Positions 55,561 through 64,000 of a stretch of DNA of 64,000 bases are shown here, piece by piece (position 1 is the first letter of the stretch; the number at the start of each line of letters is the position of its first letter). The notes below the pieces were generated by a model, which saw only the letters and a program-made list of their open reading frames with translations, was not told the DNA's origin and searched no databases. Both the position numbers and the translations under genes were made by a program. The stretch is from Lacrimispora sphenoides (GTDB taxonomy: Bacteria > Bacillota > Clostridia > Lachnospirales > Lachnospiraceae), in NCBI RefSeq assembly GCF_900105215.1, contig NZ_FOIP01000001.1:2482501-2546500 (forward strand). The letters are read 5' to 3'.

Positions 55561-55608
55561 ACCTCATCAGGCAGGTCGCGGATTGGGAATATCCGATGAC
55601 CATTAATT

Positions 55609-56814
55609 TTATTTTTCGTCGCAAACCTGAAAGATGTAAAATTTTAAGTAATAGGAGGTTTCATCTCCCGCCCACAAGATCGGATGATCTGCTGCTTGAG
55701 TCCGGTATTCTACCTGACGGAGGCGTTTGTGGACGTTTGCGGCCGCCTCCCGGATGGTCTTTGTGAAAAGCTCGGGGGTCATGAAATGGGAACAGGAGCA
55801 GGTGGCTAAATAGCCGCCGTCCTTTACCAGCTTCATGCCGCGGAGATTGATCTCACGGTAGCCTTTTACTGCGTTTTTCACGGAGTTCCTGGATTTTGTG
55901 AAGGCCGGAGGGTCCAGGATGACCACATCGAAGGTTTCCCCGCTTTTCTCCAGCTGGGGAAGGAGTTCAAAAACATCGGCGCACTGAAAGGTTACCCGGT
56001 CAGATAAGCCGTTTAATGCGGCGTTTTCTTTTGCCTGTGCGATGCCAAGCTCAGAGGCATCCACCCCAAGAACTTCTCTTGCTCCGGCAATACCGGCATT
56101 TAAGGCAAAGGAGCCGGTATGGGTAAAGCAGTCTAAGACCCGCTTGTCCTTACATAAGCGCTGAATGGCAAGGCGGTTGTATTTTTGGTCAAGGAAAAAG
56201 CCGGTTTTCTGCCCATCCTGGACATCCACCTGGTATTTAACCCCGTTTTCCGTGATTTCCACCTTGGTGTCAAAGGAAGGACCGATGAAGCCCTTATAGC
56301 GTTCCATGCCTTCCTGGAGGCGGACCTTTGCGTCGCTTCGTTCGTAAATGCCGCGGATTTTAATGCCGTCCTCTTCCAGAACCTTTTTTAACTTTTCCAG
56401 GATTACAGGCTTTAGCCGGTCAATGCCAAGGGCAAGGGATTCCACCACAAGGATATCCCCAAACTTGTCTACTACAATGCCGGGAAGGAAGTCTGCCTCT
56501 CCGAAGATGAGGCGGCAGCTGGAAGTGTCCACAGTGGCTTTGCGGTATTCCCAGGCGTTGCGGACCCGCATTTCCAGAAAGCTTTCGTTTACTTCATTGT
56601 TCTTTTTACTGGACATGATGCGGACGGTGAGCCTGGAATTGGTATTAATGAAGCCATGACCCAGGAAATAGCCGTCAAAGTCTTCCACAGAAACGATATC
56701 ACCGTTGGTATAATCCCCGGTGATGGTATCGATTTCATTGTCATAGATCCAAGGACCGCCGGCTTTTAATGAGCGGCCTTCTCCTTTTTTTAATCTTACG
56801 GTTGCTGATTCCAT
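55609..56814 (-). CDS. rlmI: Class I SAM-dependent 23S rRNA methyltransferase (RlmI/RlmK-like)
   Basis: 401 residues. N-terminal PUA domain (LKAGGPWIYDNEID), a linking domain, then a Rossmann methyltransferase with VLDCFTHTGSFAL, VLGVDASELGI and catalytic-loop DVVILDPPAFTKS. The family makes m5C in 23S rRNA (position 1962 in E. coli). Start at 56814 is favoured by AAAGGAG spacing over 56820. Confidence 0.9.
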   Translation of the reverse strand: MESATVRLKKGEGRSLKAGGPWIYDNEIDTITGDYTNGDIVSVEDFDGYFLGHGFINTNSRLTVRIMSSKKNNEVNESFLEMRVRNAWEYRKATVDTSSCRLIFGEADFLPGIVVDKFGDILVVESLALGIDRLKPVILEKLKKVLEEDGIKIRGIYERSDAKVRLQEGMERYKGFIGPSFDTKVEITENGVKYQVDVQDGQKTGFFLDQKYNRLAIQRLCKDKRVLDCFTHTGSFALNAGIAGAREVLGVDASELGIAQAKENAALNGLSDRVTFQCADVFELLPQLEKSGETFDVVILDPPAFTKSRNSVKNAVKGYREINLRGMKLVKDGGYLATCSCSHFMTPELFTKTIREAAANVHKRLRQVEYRTQAADHPILWAGDETSYYLKFYIFQVCDEK

Positions 56815-56828
56815 AAGCATACACTCCT

Positions 56829-57350
56829 TTATTGATGAGATTGCCCCTGTTTTAATGAGGTGAGCAGCCGGTATAACGGCTGGAATAAAATGAGGGACAG
56901 TAAGAAATTGCCTGTTCCGTGGACGATATCATATGGGATTCCTGCCGCCCACCAGGTAAAAGCTGCGCCGGGGCCTCCGGAAATTAAGTAGAACCCCGAA
57001 CAGAAGAATCCAAACAGCATTCCAAAGATTCCGGAAAGCAGGGATATGCCAAAGGGTCTTGGCGCATTGTTTTTGTAAATCAAAAATACGGCGGCCGGAA
57101 GTATGGGCCACACATAGAGATAGGAAAACCACCAGAGGCCGAAGCCGTAGACCAACCCTTGCAATATAACAAACACGTATAGGATGATCCATACGTGTTT
57201 GCGGAATACGAGGGTGTATAAAATTAGAAGCAGGGATACCAGTTCTACGTTGGGAAGCCAGGACAAGCTTACCTGGCTTACAAATAAAAGGGCTGAAAGC
57301 AGTGCGTCTAATACCAGCTCCCTGGTGGTAATCAGGGGATGATTTTTCAT
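56829..57350 (-). CDS. ECF transporter S component, probable cobalamin type (CbrT-like)
   Basis: 173 residues, about six membrane segments (ALLSALLFVSQVSLSWLPNVE, YVFVILQGLVYGFGLWWFSYLYVWP). This is the substrate-binding subunit of an energy-coupling-factor importer that borrows shared EcfAAT. The DUF4430 protein encoded just upstream accompanies putative cobalamin S components in other Firmicutes, so vitamin B12 or a related compound is the likely substrate. No riboswitch was noticed upstream. Confidence 0.8.
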   Translation of the reverse strand: MKNHPLITTRELVLDALLSALLFVSQVSLSWLPNVELVSLLLILYTLVFRKHVWIILYVFVILQGLVYGFGLWWFSYLYVWPILPAAVFLIYKNNAPRPFGISLLSGIFGMLFGFFCSGFYLISGGPGAAFTWWAAGIPYDIVHGTGNFLLSLILFQPLYRLLTSLKQGQSHQ

Positions 57351-57357
57351 GATTATT

Positions 57358-57777
57358 TTATTCCTCAGAGGTCAATGTGTACTGAAAGGTATAGCGCTCT
57401 CCATCCTTGATGGCCTGCTGGCTCACTCCGTAGGTGCAAGTTTCCCCGTCGCAGAGAAGAGCCCAGTAAGCGCCGTCCTTTTGGTAGTCTGCCCGTTTTC
57501 CGTTAATTGTATTGACCATGAGGCCAAATTCTTCGGAAGTGGTTCCTTCAATTTGAAGATTCGGTATGGATTTAAGCGCTTCTAACAGAAACTGCGCTTC
57601 TGTAGTGATCTGATAGTGGTCCATTACTCCGTTTTCATATACCACATCAATGGAAATGCTTTTTGTCCCCGCCATGGGAACCGGTTTTGTCAGGGTATAT
57701 ACGACTAAAAGCAGTGCCAGGACCGCAATGGCGGCGCAGCCTCCCAAAAAGGGAGAAAGCCTCTTAAACTTATTCAT
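57358..57777 (-). CDS. DUF4430 membrane-anchored protein
   Basis: 139 residues. An N-terminal uncleaved membrane helix (GGCAAIAVLALLLVVYTL) is followed by an extracellular DUF4430 domain (YWALLCDGETCTYGVSQQ, DGERYTFQYTLT), which resembles the C-terminal domain of transcobalamin/intrinsic factor. It probably presents substrate to the ECF S component downstream (7 bases away). Confidence 0.85.
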   Translation of the reverse strand: MNKFKRLSPFLGGCAAIAVLALLLVVYTLTKPVPMAGTKSISIDVVYENGVMDHYQITTEAQFLLEALKSIPNLQIEGTTSEEFGLMVNTINGKRADYQKDGAYWALLCDGETCTYGVSQQAIKDGERYTFQYTLTSEE

Positions 57778-57930
57778 GATCTGCTGACTTCCTTTTTCAT
57801 TATTTGACTAAATGCATGGATTAGTATAGCATATATCCATGGTACGCCGCAAGAACAGAATTTCCTTCTTTTCTTAAAATCCCCTTTGATGTATAATAAA
57901 TGGGTATTGTTTGAAAAAGAAGGTGGATAG

Positions 57931-58548
57931 ATGACTGTGAATGAGCAGATTTTAGAAGAAATAGCAGCTTGTGAGAAGCTTTTGATCGGAATCGGAGAGG
58001 AATGGAAAGCAGAGGGAATTCCGGATATGGGAAACCTTTATGAGAAAATGAATGATCTCATAAAGGACAAGGATTTCTTCCTTGTAACTACAGTGACCGA
58101 TGGAGAGATATTTAAATCTCCCCTGGATAAGAGCCAGATGGTAGCACCCTGCGGGAACGTGACATGGAGGCAGTGCTCCAAAACCTGTACAAAGGATATC
58201 TGGGAGCCGGGAGAAATCCCAAAGGATGTCTGTCCTCATTGCGGGGAACCTCTGACAGGCAATACCATAGAGGCAGAGAATTACATAGAAGAGGGCTACC
58301 TTCCCCAGTGGAAGGCTTATACCGCGTGGCTGGCAGGAACCCTTAATAAAAAACTGCTGGTATTGGAACTTGGGGTAGGTTTTAAGACTCCTACGGTCAT
58401 CCGCTGGCCTTTTGAGAAGACAGTTTCCATAAATAAAAAGGCCCACATGTACCGGATTCATGAAACGCTGGCCCAACTGCCGGAAACGGTAAAGGGAAAG
58501 GCTGATGCTGTTTTAGAAAATTCTACGGAATTCTTTCGGAAATTATAG
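57931..58548 (+). CDS. Sir2-superfamily-like protein
   Basis: 205 residues. A zinc-ribbon-like pair WRQCSKTCTKDIW and CPHCGEPL, then LELGVGFKTPTVIRWPFEK, are like the small-NAD-binding C-terminal half of sirtuin/SirTM proteins. The classic N-terminal GAGxS sirtuin motif is not visible (the N terminus is helical, EEIAACEKLLIGIGEEW), so NAD-dependent activity is uncertain. Own transcription unit, ATG after AGAAGGTGG. Confidence 0.68.
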   Translation: MTVNEQILEEIAACEKLLIGIGEEWKAEGIPDMGNLYEKMNDLIKDKDFFLVTTVTDGEIFKSPLDKSQMVAPCGNVTWRQCSKTCTKDIWEPGEIPKDVCPHCGEPLTGNTIEAENYIEEGYLPQWKAYTAWLAGTLNKKLLVLELGVGFKTPTVIRWPFEKTVSINKKAHMYRIHETLAQLPETVKGKADAVLENSTEFFRKL

Positions 58549-58619
58549 GCTTATTTTGCGTTGTACATTACACGTTACTGTGTTAAAATGTTGAAAAAAG
58601 ACGTAAAGAGGTGACGGCC

Positions 58620-59228
58620 ATGATTGCGATAATCGACTACGATGCTGGAAACTTAAAGAGTGTGGAGAAAGCTCTGACCGCATTAGGGGAAAATCCGGTG
58701 GTAAGCCGGGAAAAAGAGATCCTCCTTTCTGCGGACAAGGTGATTCTTCCGGGTGTTGGTTCTTTTGGCGATGCGATGGAAAAGCTTCATCAGTATGAGC
58801 TGGTGGATGTAATCCATCAGGTAGTTTCAAAAGGAACGCCTTTTCTCGGAATATGCCTTGGGCTTCAGCTTTTCTTTGAAAGCAGCGGAGAATGCGAAGG
58901 GGTCAGGGGACTTTCCCTGCTTCCTGGTAAGATCGTGAAATTTCCGGAGACACCTGGGCTTAAAGTCCCTCATATGGGCTGGAACCGCCTGGATATAAAG
59001 CCTGGTACAAGACTTTTTAAAGGAATTGATTCCGGGGCATATGTGTATTTTGTCCATTCATATTATTTAGAAGCGGGACGGGAATCTGATGTAGCTGCTT
59101 CTTCAACCTATGGAATAAAGTTTGGGGCATCGGTGGAACATGATAATCTTTTTGCCTGCCAGTTCCATCCGGAGAAGAGCGGTGATACTGGCCTTAATAT
59201 TCTGAAAAATTTCATTGAATTGACTTAA
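58620..59228 (+). CDS. hisH: Imidazole glycerol phosphate synthase glutaminase subunit HisH
   Basis: 202 residues. Class I glutamine amidotransferase: [10 protein letters not shown] (oxyanion strand), nucleophile Cys in [10 protein letters not shown] and the His-Glu pair in FHPEKSG. It delivers ammonia to HisF. ATG 58620 after AGAGGTGACGG is preferred over GTG 58611. Followed closely by hisF. Confidence 0.95.
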   Translation: MIAIIDYDAGNLKSVEKALTALGENPVVSREKEILLSADKVILPGVGSFGDAMEKLHQYELVDVIHQVVSKGTPFLGICLGLQLFFESSGECEGVRGLSLLPGKIVKFPETPGLKVPHMGWNRLDIKPGTRLFKGIDSGAYVYFVHSYYLEAGRESDVAASSTYGIKFGASVEHDNLFACQFHPEKSGDTGLNILKNFIELT

Positions 59229-59239
59229 GGAGGTACAGG

Positions 59240-60001
59240 ATGCTTACGAAGAGGATCATTCCATGTTTGGATGTGAAGGACGGAAGAGTAGTAAAGGGTG
59301 TTAATTTCGTGAATTTACAGGATGCCGGTGACCCGGTGGAGATTGCAGCGGCTTATGACAGGGCCGGAGCCGATGAACTGGTGTTCCTTGATATCACCGC
59401 GTCCTCTGACAACCGGAATACGGTGGTGGATATGGTGCGCCGGGTGGCGGATAAGGTATTTATCCCCTTTACTGTCGGCGGCGGGATCCGCACGGTGGAG
59501 GATTTTAGAATGCTTTTAAGAGAAGGCGCGGATAAGATATCCATTAATTCCTCGGCCATCAATACTCCTCAGCTGATCTCCGACGCAGCAGGCAAATTCG
59601 GACGCCAATGTGTGGTGGTTGCCATTGATGCCAGAAGGCGGAAGGATGGAAGCGGCTGGAACGTATATAAGAACGGCGGCCGGATCGATACCGGACTGGA
59701 TGCGGTGGAATGGGCCATGAAGGCAGACAGCCTAGGAGCAGGAGAGATCCTCCTTACCAGCATGGACTGCGACGGAACGAAGGCAGGATATGATGATGAG
59801 TTAAACCGCATCATAGCAGAGCATGTTTCCGTGCCTGTGATCGCTTCAGGAGGTGCAGGCACGATGGAGCATTTCCATCACGCACTGACGGAAGGAAAGG
59901 CAGATGCTGCATTAGCTGCCTCCCTGTTCCATTACAAGGAGCTGGAGATCATGGAATTAAAACGGTATTTGGAAGTCATGGGAGTACCGGTGAGGATTTA
60001 A
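59240..60001 (+). CDS. hisF: Imidazole glycerol phosphate synthase cyclase subunit HisF
   Basis: 253 residues, full length. Catalytic Asp in [15 protein letters not shown] and in [10 protein letters not shown]; phosphate-binding loops [10 protein letters not shown] and [11 protein letters not shown]. Converts PRFAR and ammonia to imidazole glycerol phosphate and AICAR in histidine synthesis. Coupled to hisH, but no other his genes are in the window. Confidence 0.97.
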   Translation: MLTKRIIPCLDVKDGRVVKGVNFVNLQDAGDPVEIAAAYDRAGADELVFLDITASSDNRNTVVDMVRRVADKVFIPFTVGGGIRTVEDFRMLLREGADKISINSSAINTPQLISDAAGKFGRQCVVVAIDARRRKDGSGWNVYKNGGRIDTGLDAVEWAMKADSLGAGEILLTSMDCDGTKAGYDDELNRIIAEHVSVPVIASGGAGTMEHFHHALTEGKADAALAASLFHYKELEIMELKRYLEVMGVPVRI

Positions 60002-60052
60002 GGTTTATTTTTATACAAATGGGGTTTTCCCGAAAAATGCAAAGGAGAAAGA

Positions 60053-60727
60053 ATGGGAGCAATTGAGAACGACTGGCTGGAACCCTTAAGCGAAGAGTTT
60101 AAAAAGCCATATTACAGGGAACTTTATCAGAAAGTGAAGCATGAATATGAAAAGACCCAGGTCTTTCCTGACCCAAACGACATTTTTAACGCGTTTCAGT
60201 TCACGCCTCTTTCCAATGCAAAGGTAGTGATTTTAGGCCAGGATCCTTATCATAATAATGGGCAGGCCCACGGGCTTTGTTTTTCCGTAAAGCCAGATGT
60301 GGATATTCCTCCGTCCCTTGTAAATATTTATCAGGAGCTGCGGGAAGATCTTGGCTGTGAGGTTCCAAATAACGGATATTTAAAAAAGTGGGCAGATCAG
60401 GGGGTCATGCTCCTTAATACGGTGCTTACGGTGCGTGCCCATGCAGCCAACTCCCACCAGGGGATCGGCTGGGAGAACTTTACGGATGCAGCCATTAAGA
60501 TTTTAAATAAACAGGACCGGCCCATGGTATTCCTTTTATGGGGACGCCCGGCCCAGAATAAGAAGGTCATGTTAACAAACCCAAGGCACCTCATTCTGGA
60601 GGCGCCTCATCCTAGCCCTCTTTCCGCTTACAGGGGATTTTTGGGCTGTAAACACTTTAGCAGAACCAATGCCTATTTAAAGGAAAATGGGTTGGAGCCT
60701 ATTGACTGGCAGATTGAAAATATTTAA
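60053..60727 (+). CDS. ung: Uracil-DNA glycosylase
   Basis: 224 residues. Family 1 UDG motifs: catalytic GQDPYHNNGQAHGLCFSV, LLNTVLTVRAHAANSH and Leu-loop APHPSPLSAYRGF. It removes uracil from DNA. Probably co-transcribed with uppP, 18 bases downstream. Confidence 0.97.
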   Translation: MGAIENDWLEPLSEEFKKPYYRELYQKVKHEYEKTQVFPDPNDIFNAFQFTPLSNAKVVILGQDPYHNNGQAHGLCFSVKPDVDIPPSLVNIYQELREDLGCEVPNNGYLKKWADQGVMLLNTVLTVRAHAANSHQGIGWENFTDAAIKILNKQDRPMVFLLWGRPAQNKKVMLTNPRHLILEAPHPSPLSAYRGFLGCKHFSRTNAYLKENGLEPIDWQIENI

Positions 60728-60745
60728 AAAGACAGGGGAAAAGGA

Positions 60746-61579
60746 ATGAATATCATTGAGATTTTAAAAGTAATTGTTCTTGGAATTGTGGAGGGCTTTA
60801 CGGAGTGGCTACCCATAAGCAGTACGGGCCACATGATCCTGGTAGATGAGATTATACACTTAAATCAGCCGAGTGCATTTAAAAACATGTTTTTGGTTGT
60901 CATTCAGCTGGGGGCGATTCTGGCGGTGCTGGTTTTGTATTTTGACAAGCTTAACCCCTTTTCCGTCAGGAAAAAACCGGCGCAGAAGCAGGCCACTCTG
61001 GTTCTATGGTCAAAGATCATCTTAGCCTGTATTCCCGCAGCAGTGATCGGGTTCCTGGTGGATGATATCCTTGATGAGTATCTGATGAACGGCTATGTAG
61101 TGGCGATGACCCTGATCCTCTATGGTGTGCTGTTTATCGTCATTGAGAACAGGAACCAGTACCGGAGCTTTGAAGTTCAGAAGGTGGGAGATATCTCTTA
61201 CCAGACAGCTCTATGGATCGGACTGTTTCAGCTTCTGGCCCTGATTCCGGGTACCTCACGTTCCGGTGCCACCATTCTCGGTGCCATGATCCTGGGCTGT
61301 TCCCGGGCGGCTTCCGCAGAGTTTTCCTTTTTCCTGGGGATTCCGGTGATGTTTGGAGCCAGCCTTTTAAAGGTTGTGAAATATGGAATGAATTTTACCG
61401 GAACTCAGGTCTTCTATCTGATTTTAGGCATGGTGATTGCTTTTGTAGTTTCTGTTTATTCAATTAAGTTCTTAATGGGATATATCAGACAGCATGATTT
61501 TAAATTCTTCGGATATTACAGAATTGTATTGGGAGCAGTGGTGCTTTTATATTTTACCATTACGGCTTTCCTTGGTTAA
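60746..61579 (+). CDS. uppP: Undecaprenyl-diphosphate phosphatase (UppP/BacA)
   Basis: 277 residues, about eight membrane helices. Active-site motifs [14 protein letters not shown] and [11 protein letters not shown] are intact. It recycles undecaprenyl diphosphate for cell-wall synthesis and gives bacitracin tolerance. Confidence 0.97.
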   Translation: MNIIEILKVIVLGIVEGFTEWLPISSTGHMILVDEIIHLNQPSAFKNMFLVVIQLGAILAVLVLYFDKLNPFSVRKKPAQKQATLVLWSKIILACIPAAVIGFLVDDILDEYLMNGYVVAMTLILYGVLFIVIENRNQYRSFEVQKVGDISYQTALWIGLFQLLALIPGTSRSGATILGAMILGCSRAASAEFSFFLGIPVMFGASLLKVVKYGMNFTGTQVFYLILGMVIAFVVSVYSIKFLMGYIRQHDFKFFGYYRIVLGAVVLLYFTITAFLG

Positions 61580-61590
61580 GAAAATATAGA

Positions 61591-61637
61591 AAAGAGAGTT
61601 GATGATCAGCGTTATGCTAATATCAACTCTCTTTTTT
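61591..61637. terminator. Terminator after uppP
   Basis: AAAGAGAGTTGAT and ATCAACTCTCTTT form a 13-bp stem followed by T residues. It may also serve the convergent HPr-like gene. Confidence 0.9.
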
Positions 61638-61669
61638 ATGATAGTTCATAAAGGTTCCTTTCTGACGGA

Positions 61670-61915
61670 TCATGGTTGAAACAGCATCTCGATCCGTCCT
61701 TCGGCGGCCAGCTCATCAATGCCGTCGAAATTAAATTGTAAGTTCCGGTTCTGCGTGTTAAGCCCTTTTTTCATCTCGTCGTAGTTCTTGACATTCACCT
61801 TTGTTAAACCGTAGTCAATATAAATATCACAGTCAAAGGCATTAGCGGTGTTGATTAAAAGCGCGAGGGGAATGGGGGTGTAACGCAGCTGGATATCGAC
61901 TTCAATGGTTCGCAT
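61670..61915 (-). CDS. HPr-like protein lacking the phosphorylated histidine
   Basis: About 81 residues. The pattern IELRY...LALLINTANAFDCDIYIDYG...VNVKNYDEM...DGIDELAA follows the HPr fold. The usual HARPA segment with phosphorylated His15 is replaced by YTPIPLALL, and no Ser46-like residue is evident. It therefore cannot be a normal PTS phosphocarrier and may be a regulatory relative. ATG 61915 is preferred because AGGAGG is seven bases upstream. Confidence 0.7.
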   Translation of the reverse strand: MRTIEVDIQLRYTPIPLALLINTANAFDCDIYIDYGLTKVNVKNYDEMKKGLNTQNRNLQFNFDGIDELAAEGRIEMLFQP

Positions 61916-62128
61916 ACCCATACCTCCTTTTCCTGATAGCCGGATAAACCCGGCATGAGCGTGCCAACAACATAGAGGGGTATAGAGATATCAACAGGAT
62001 GAAGAGTCATATGAATGACTTCAATTTTATTTTATCACCTCCTATTAGAAAAACAAGAGAAAATTGAAAAATAATTGAAAAACAGGTTAATTACTAATAA
62101 CAAACGGAGAATACGGATAGTAATCAGT

Positions 62129-62170
62129 AAAAAGAAACATGCCGGAGACAGTAAAAATGCCTCTGGCATG
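62129..62170 (-). terminator. Terminator of the DAHP synthase gene
   Basis: On the minus strand CATGCCAGAGG and CTCCGGCATG pair around a 12-base loop and are followed by TTTCTTTTT. Confidence 0.85.
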
Positions 62171-62190
62171 ACTTGAATTAAAATATTATA

Positions 62191-63219
62191 TTATGCATTT
62201 TCAGCGATTTCATAGATCAGACGCTCGGAATCTTCCCAGCCCAGACAGGGATCGGTGATGGATTTTCCGTAAATGCCTTCTCCAACTTTCTGGCTGCCCG
62301 GCTCAATGTAGCTTTCAATCATCAGGCCTTTTATCAGGGAACGGATTTCCGGGGAATGCTTTCTGCTGTGCAGGACTTCCTTGGAAATACGGAACTGCTC
62401 CTTATATTTCTTGTTGGAATTGGAGTGGTTGGCGTCCACGATGCAGGCCGGGTTTTGGAGATTGCGGCGGCTGTACATCTCATGAAGAAGGAATAAATCT
62501 TCAAAATGGTAGTTGGGGATGCACTGGCCGTGCTTGTTGACCGCACCTCTTAGGATGGTGTGGGCCAATGGATTGCCCTTGCTCCTCACTTCCCAACCTC
62601 TGTAGGTGAAATCATGGGCCTGCTGTGCGGCCACTACGGAGTTAAGCATAACAGACATGTCTCCGCTGGTAGGATTTTTCATGCCTACGGCAACGTCACA
62701 GGCACTAGAAGTCAGACGGTGCTGCTGGTTTTCCACGGAACGGGCACCAATGGCAATGTAAGACATAATATCATCAAGATATCCCAGGTTTTCCGGATAC
62801 AGCATCTCATCGGCTGTGGATAAACCGGTTTCAAGGAACACATTCATGTGCATCCTGCGGATGGCAATGAGACCTTCGTGCATGTCCGGCTTTTTTTCCG
62901 GATCAGGCTGGTGAAGCATTCCCTTGTATCCTTCTCCTGTGGTTCTGGGTTTATTGGTATAAATTCTTGGGATGAGGATCAGACGGTCTTTTGTCTTTTC
63001 CTGTACCTTCACAAGCCGGTTTACATAATCAGCAACAGACTCCTCATTGTCAGCGGAGCAAGGACCGATAATAACAAGGAATTTATCGCTTTTTCCTGTG
63101 AGTACATCGCTGATGGCTTGATCGCGTTCTATTTTAAGGGCTTTAAATTCTGCTGGAAGTGGAAAGCGTTCCTTAATTTCTTCCGGGCTTGGCAGATTGT
63201 TTACATATTGAAATCCCAT
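62191..63219 (-). CDS. aroF: 3-deoxy-7-phosphoheptulonate (DAHP) synthase, class I AroF/G/H type
   Basis: 342 residues. Motifs LVIIGPCSADN, IPRIYTNKPRTTGEGYKG, GARSVENQQHRLTSS, VDANHSNSNKKY and GKSITDPCLGWED are those of the type I-alpha enzyme. It condenses PEP and erythrose 4-phosphate to start the shikimate pathway. ATG after AGGAGG. Single-gene unit with its own terminator; no leader peptide with repeated aromatic codons was noticed. Confidence 0.96.
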   Translation of the reverse strand: MGFQYVNNLPSPEEIKERFPLPAEFKALKIERDQAISDVLTGKSDKFLVIIGPCSADNEESVADYVNRLVKVQEKTKDRLILIPRIYTNKPRTTGEGYKGMLHQPDPEKKPDMHEGLIAIRRMHMNVFLETGLSTADEMLYPENLGYLDDIMSYIAIGARSVENQQHRLTSSACDVAVGMKNPTSGDMSVMLNSVVAAQQAHDFTYRGWEVRSKGNPLAHTILRGAVNKHGQCIPNYHFEDLFLLHEMYSRRNLQNPACIVDANHSNSNKKYKEQFRISKEVLHSRKHSPEIRSLIKGLMIESYIEPGSQKVGEGIYGKSITDPCLGWEDSERLIYEIAENA

Positions 63220-63392
63220 GGCATCCTCCTGTGTATGTGATTAATCTGTGTTTTTTCTGTTGATTATATAACAGAACCCGTGAAAAATCCAGCATTCATT
63301 GAAAATTTAGCAATGTGCCACCCTAAAGTGTTTCTTTTTGAGGAAAAATGGTGTATGATTGCAGAGAATGATAAGAGGAAGGATGGATTTCA

Positions 63393-63680
63393 ATGGAACG
63401 ATACTGGAATTGGCAGGGAAACTATATCGGAGTAAGGCAGAGGGATTACCTGGCTGCTTGTGACGGAAGGATTCTTGGGAAATTCTATGGAAAAGAAATC
63501 TACGACCAGAATGGGAATTACATCGGAGAACTGGGCAGAGGCGGCCGGCTGATAAAAAATAAGAACAAGGAAGATTTTCGCCGCCAGGGGTTCAGCACCT
63601 ATGTGAAGGGAACCATAACCGCGGCCTTAAAGGACTGCGCCCCTTATCCCATGATTCAGGGGTATGAAGATTTTTTATAA
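63393..63680 (+). CDS. Small protein of unknown function, possibly four-fold beta-flower type
   Basis: 95 residues. Rich in aromatic residues and short repeated turns (YIGVRQRDYL, GRILGKFYGKEIYD, GNYIGELGRGGRLI), suggesting a small all-beta barrel with repeated YD-x-NG-x-YIG strands. It resembles the beta-flower proteins, but this is a weak assignment. ATG after AGGAAGG. Its stop overlaps an ATG of the RpiR gene. Confidence 0.65.
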   Translation: MERYWNWQGNYIGVRQRDYLAACDGRILGKFYGKEIYDQNGNYIGELGRGGRLIKNKNKEDFRRQGFSTYVKGTITAALKDCAPYPMIQGYEDFL

Positions 63681-63718
63681 TGGATGAGAGACGAGAATGG
63701 GAAGGAAGGATAGCAGGA

Positions 63719-64000
63719 ATGGTGGATTTAAGCAAACTGACAGCGGGAAAGAACCTGACTGAGGTGGAGGACAGTGTTCTCCGTTATATCATTGAACACA
63801 TGGATTCCATGCTTAAAATGGGGGTGAGGGGAGTTGCAAAGGAAAATTACACCTCTACCTCAACCATTATGCGCCTGACAAAAAAGCTGGGCTACAGCGG
63901 GTTTGTGGACATGTATTACAAGCTGTTGCCGCTTGTAAACCGGGCCAGGGACAATGAGGATGCCGGAATGCAGTTTATCAACAGCTTTTGCTCCAACTCT
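63719..64000 (+). CDS. RpiR/MurR-family transcriptional regulator, 5' part (cut by window edge)
   Basis: 94 codons visible, open at the right edge. The N-terminal HTH_6 domain is clear (LTEVEDSVLRYIIEHMDSML, GVAKENYTSTSTIMRLTKKL, GYSGFVDMYYKL), typical of RpiR sugar-phosphate regulators, which continue with a SIS domain. ATG 63719 follows GGAAGGA; an in-frame ATG at 63680 that overlaps the previous stop is possible. Confidence 0.85.
   Translation, partial: MVDLSKLTAGKNLTEVEDSVLRYIIEHMDSMLKMGVRGVAKENYTSTSTIMRLTKKLGYSGFVDMYYKLLPLVNRARDNEDAGMQFINSFCSNS

Overview
The window looks like chromosomal DNA from an anaerobic, spore-forming Lachnospiraceae-type clostridium (Lacrimispora/Clostridium saccharolyticum-like). 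This is inferred from gene content: several [FeFe]-hydrogenase systems, CotF-type spore coat proteins, YesM/YesN sugar regulation, an ECF vitamin transporter module and clostridial tRNA clusters. No species-level search was possible.

Layout. 0-3.2 kb: end of an rRNA operon (spacer, complete 23S) followed by tRNA-Gly(GCC), with no 5S between them. 3.2-11.1 kb: two cargo modules, (i) an AT-rich DUF89 protein plus a P-loop kinase-like protein and (ii) an AraC regulator plus a ferric-siderophore ABC transporter with an FMN-binding lipoprotein. Each module ends in a degenerate copy of the tRNA-Gly terminator, which suggests stepwise insertion behind the tRNA. 11.1-11.5 kb: an unannotated type I toxin-antitoxin-like cassette encoding a 28-residue holin-like peptide. 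11.7-15.9 kb: heterodimeric ABC exporter with a downstream MarR regulator and a palindromic operator. 16-18.2 kb: AraC/GyrI regulator with a Cys-rich partner, then a six-tRNA operon. 18.6-25.3 kb: Ogt-type methyltransferase, a lipoprotein, an NMT1-like ABC transporter with an attenuator-like leader RNA, and purine salvage genes (PNP, adenine deaminase).

25.4-30.1 kb holds an hfsABCD-like sensory/catalytic [FeFe]-hydrogenase operon that includes a SpoIIE-type phosphatase. 30.1-30.6 kb has two small spore-coat-type genes. 30.7-41.9 kb is a sugar (probably uronide) utilisation locus: GH2 enzyme, YesN/YesM two-component system, ABC sugar importer, TIM-barrel isomerase and DUF2264 protein. 42.0-47.0 kb (minus) is an NADH/ferredoxin-type hydABC hydrogenase operon with an embedded GHKL ATPase and a 2Fe-2S protein. 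Facing away from it, 47.3-50.6 kb (plus) is a DRTGG / anti-sigma-like ATPase / degenerate hydrogenase-like sensor / DRTGG / PHP operon. The window thus has four different hydrogenase-fold proteins plus phosphatase and kinase-like partners, which reads as a redox- or H2-sensing signalling network. This is the most interesting part of the window.

50.7-64 kb is mostly housekeeping: polysaccharide deacetylase, YtrA-type regulator with ABC transporter, Fe-S aldo/keto reductase, RlmI-type methyltransferase, ECF S component with DUF4430 protein, a Sir2-like protein, hisH-hisF, ung, uppP, an HPr-like protein, DAHP synthase, a small protein of unknown function and the start of an RpiR regulator cut by the window edge. 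No CRISPR array, transposase, integrase or prophage genes were seen.
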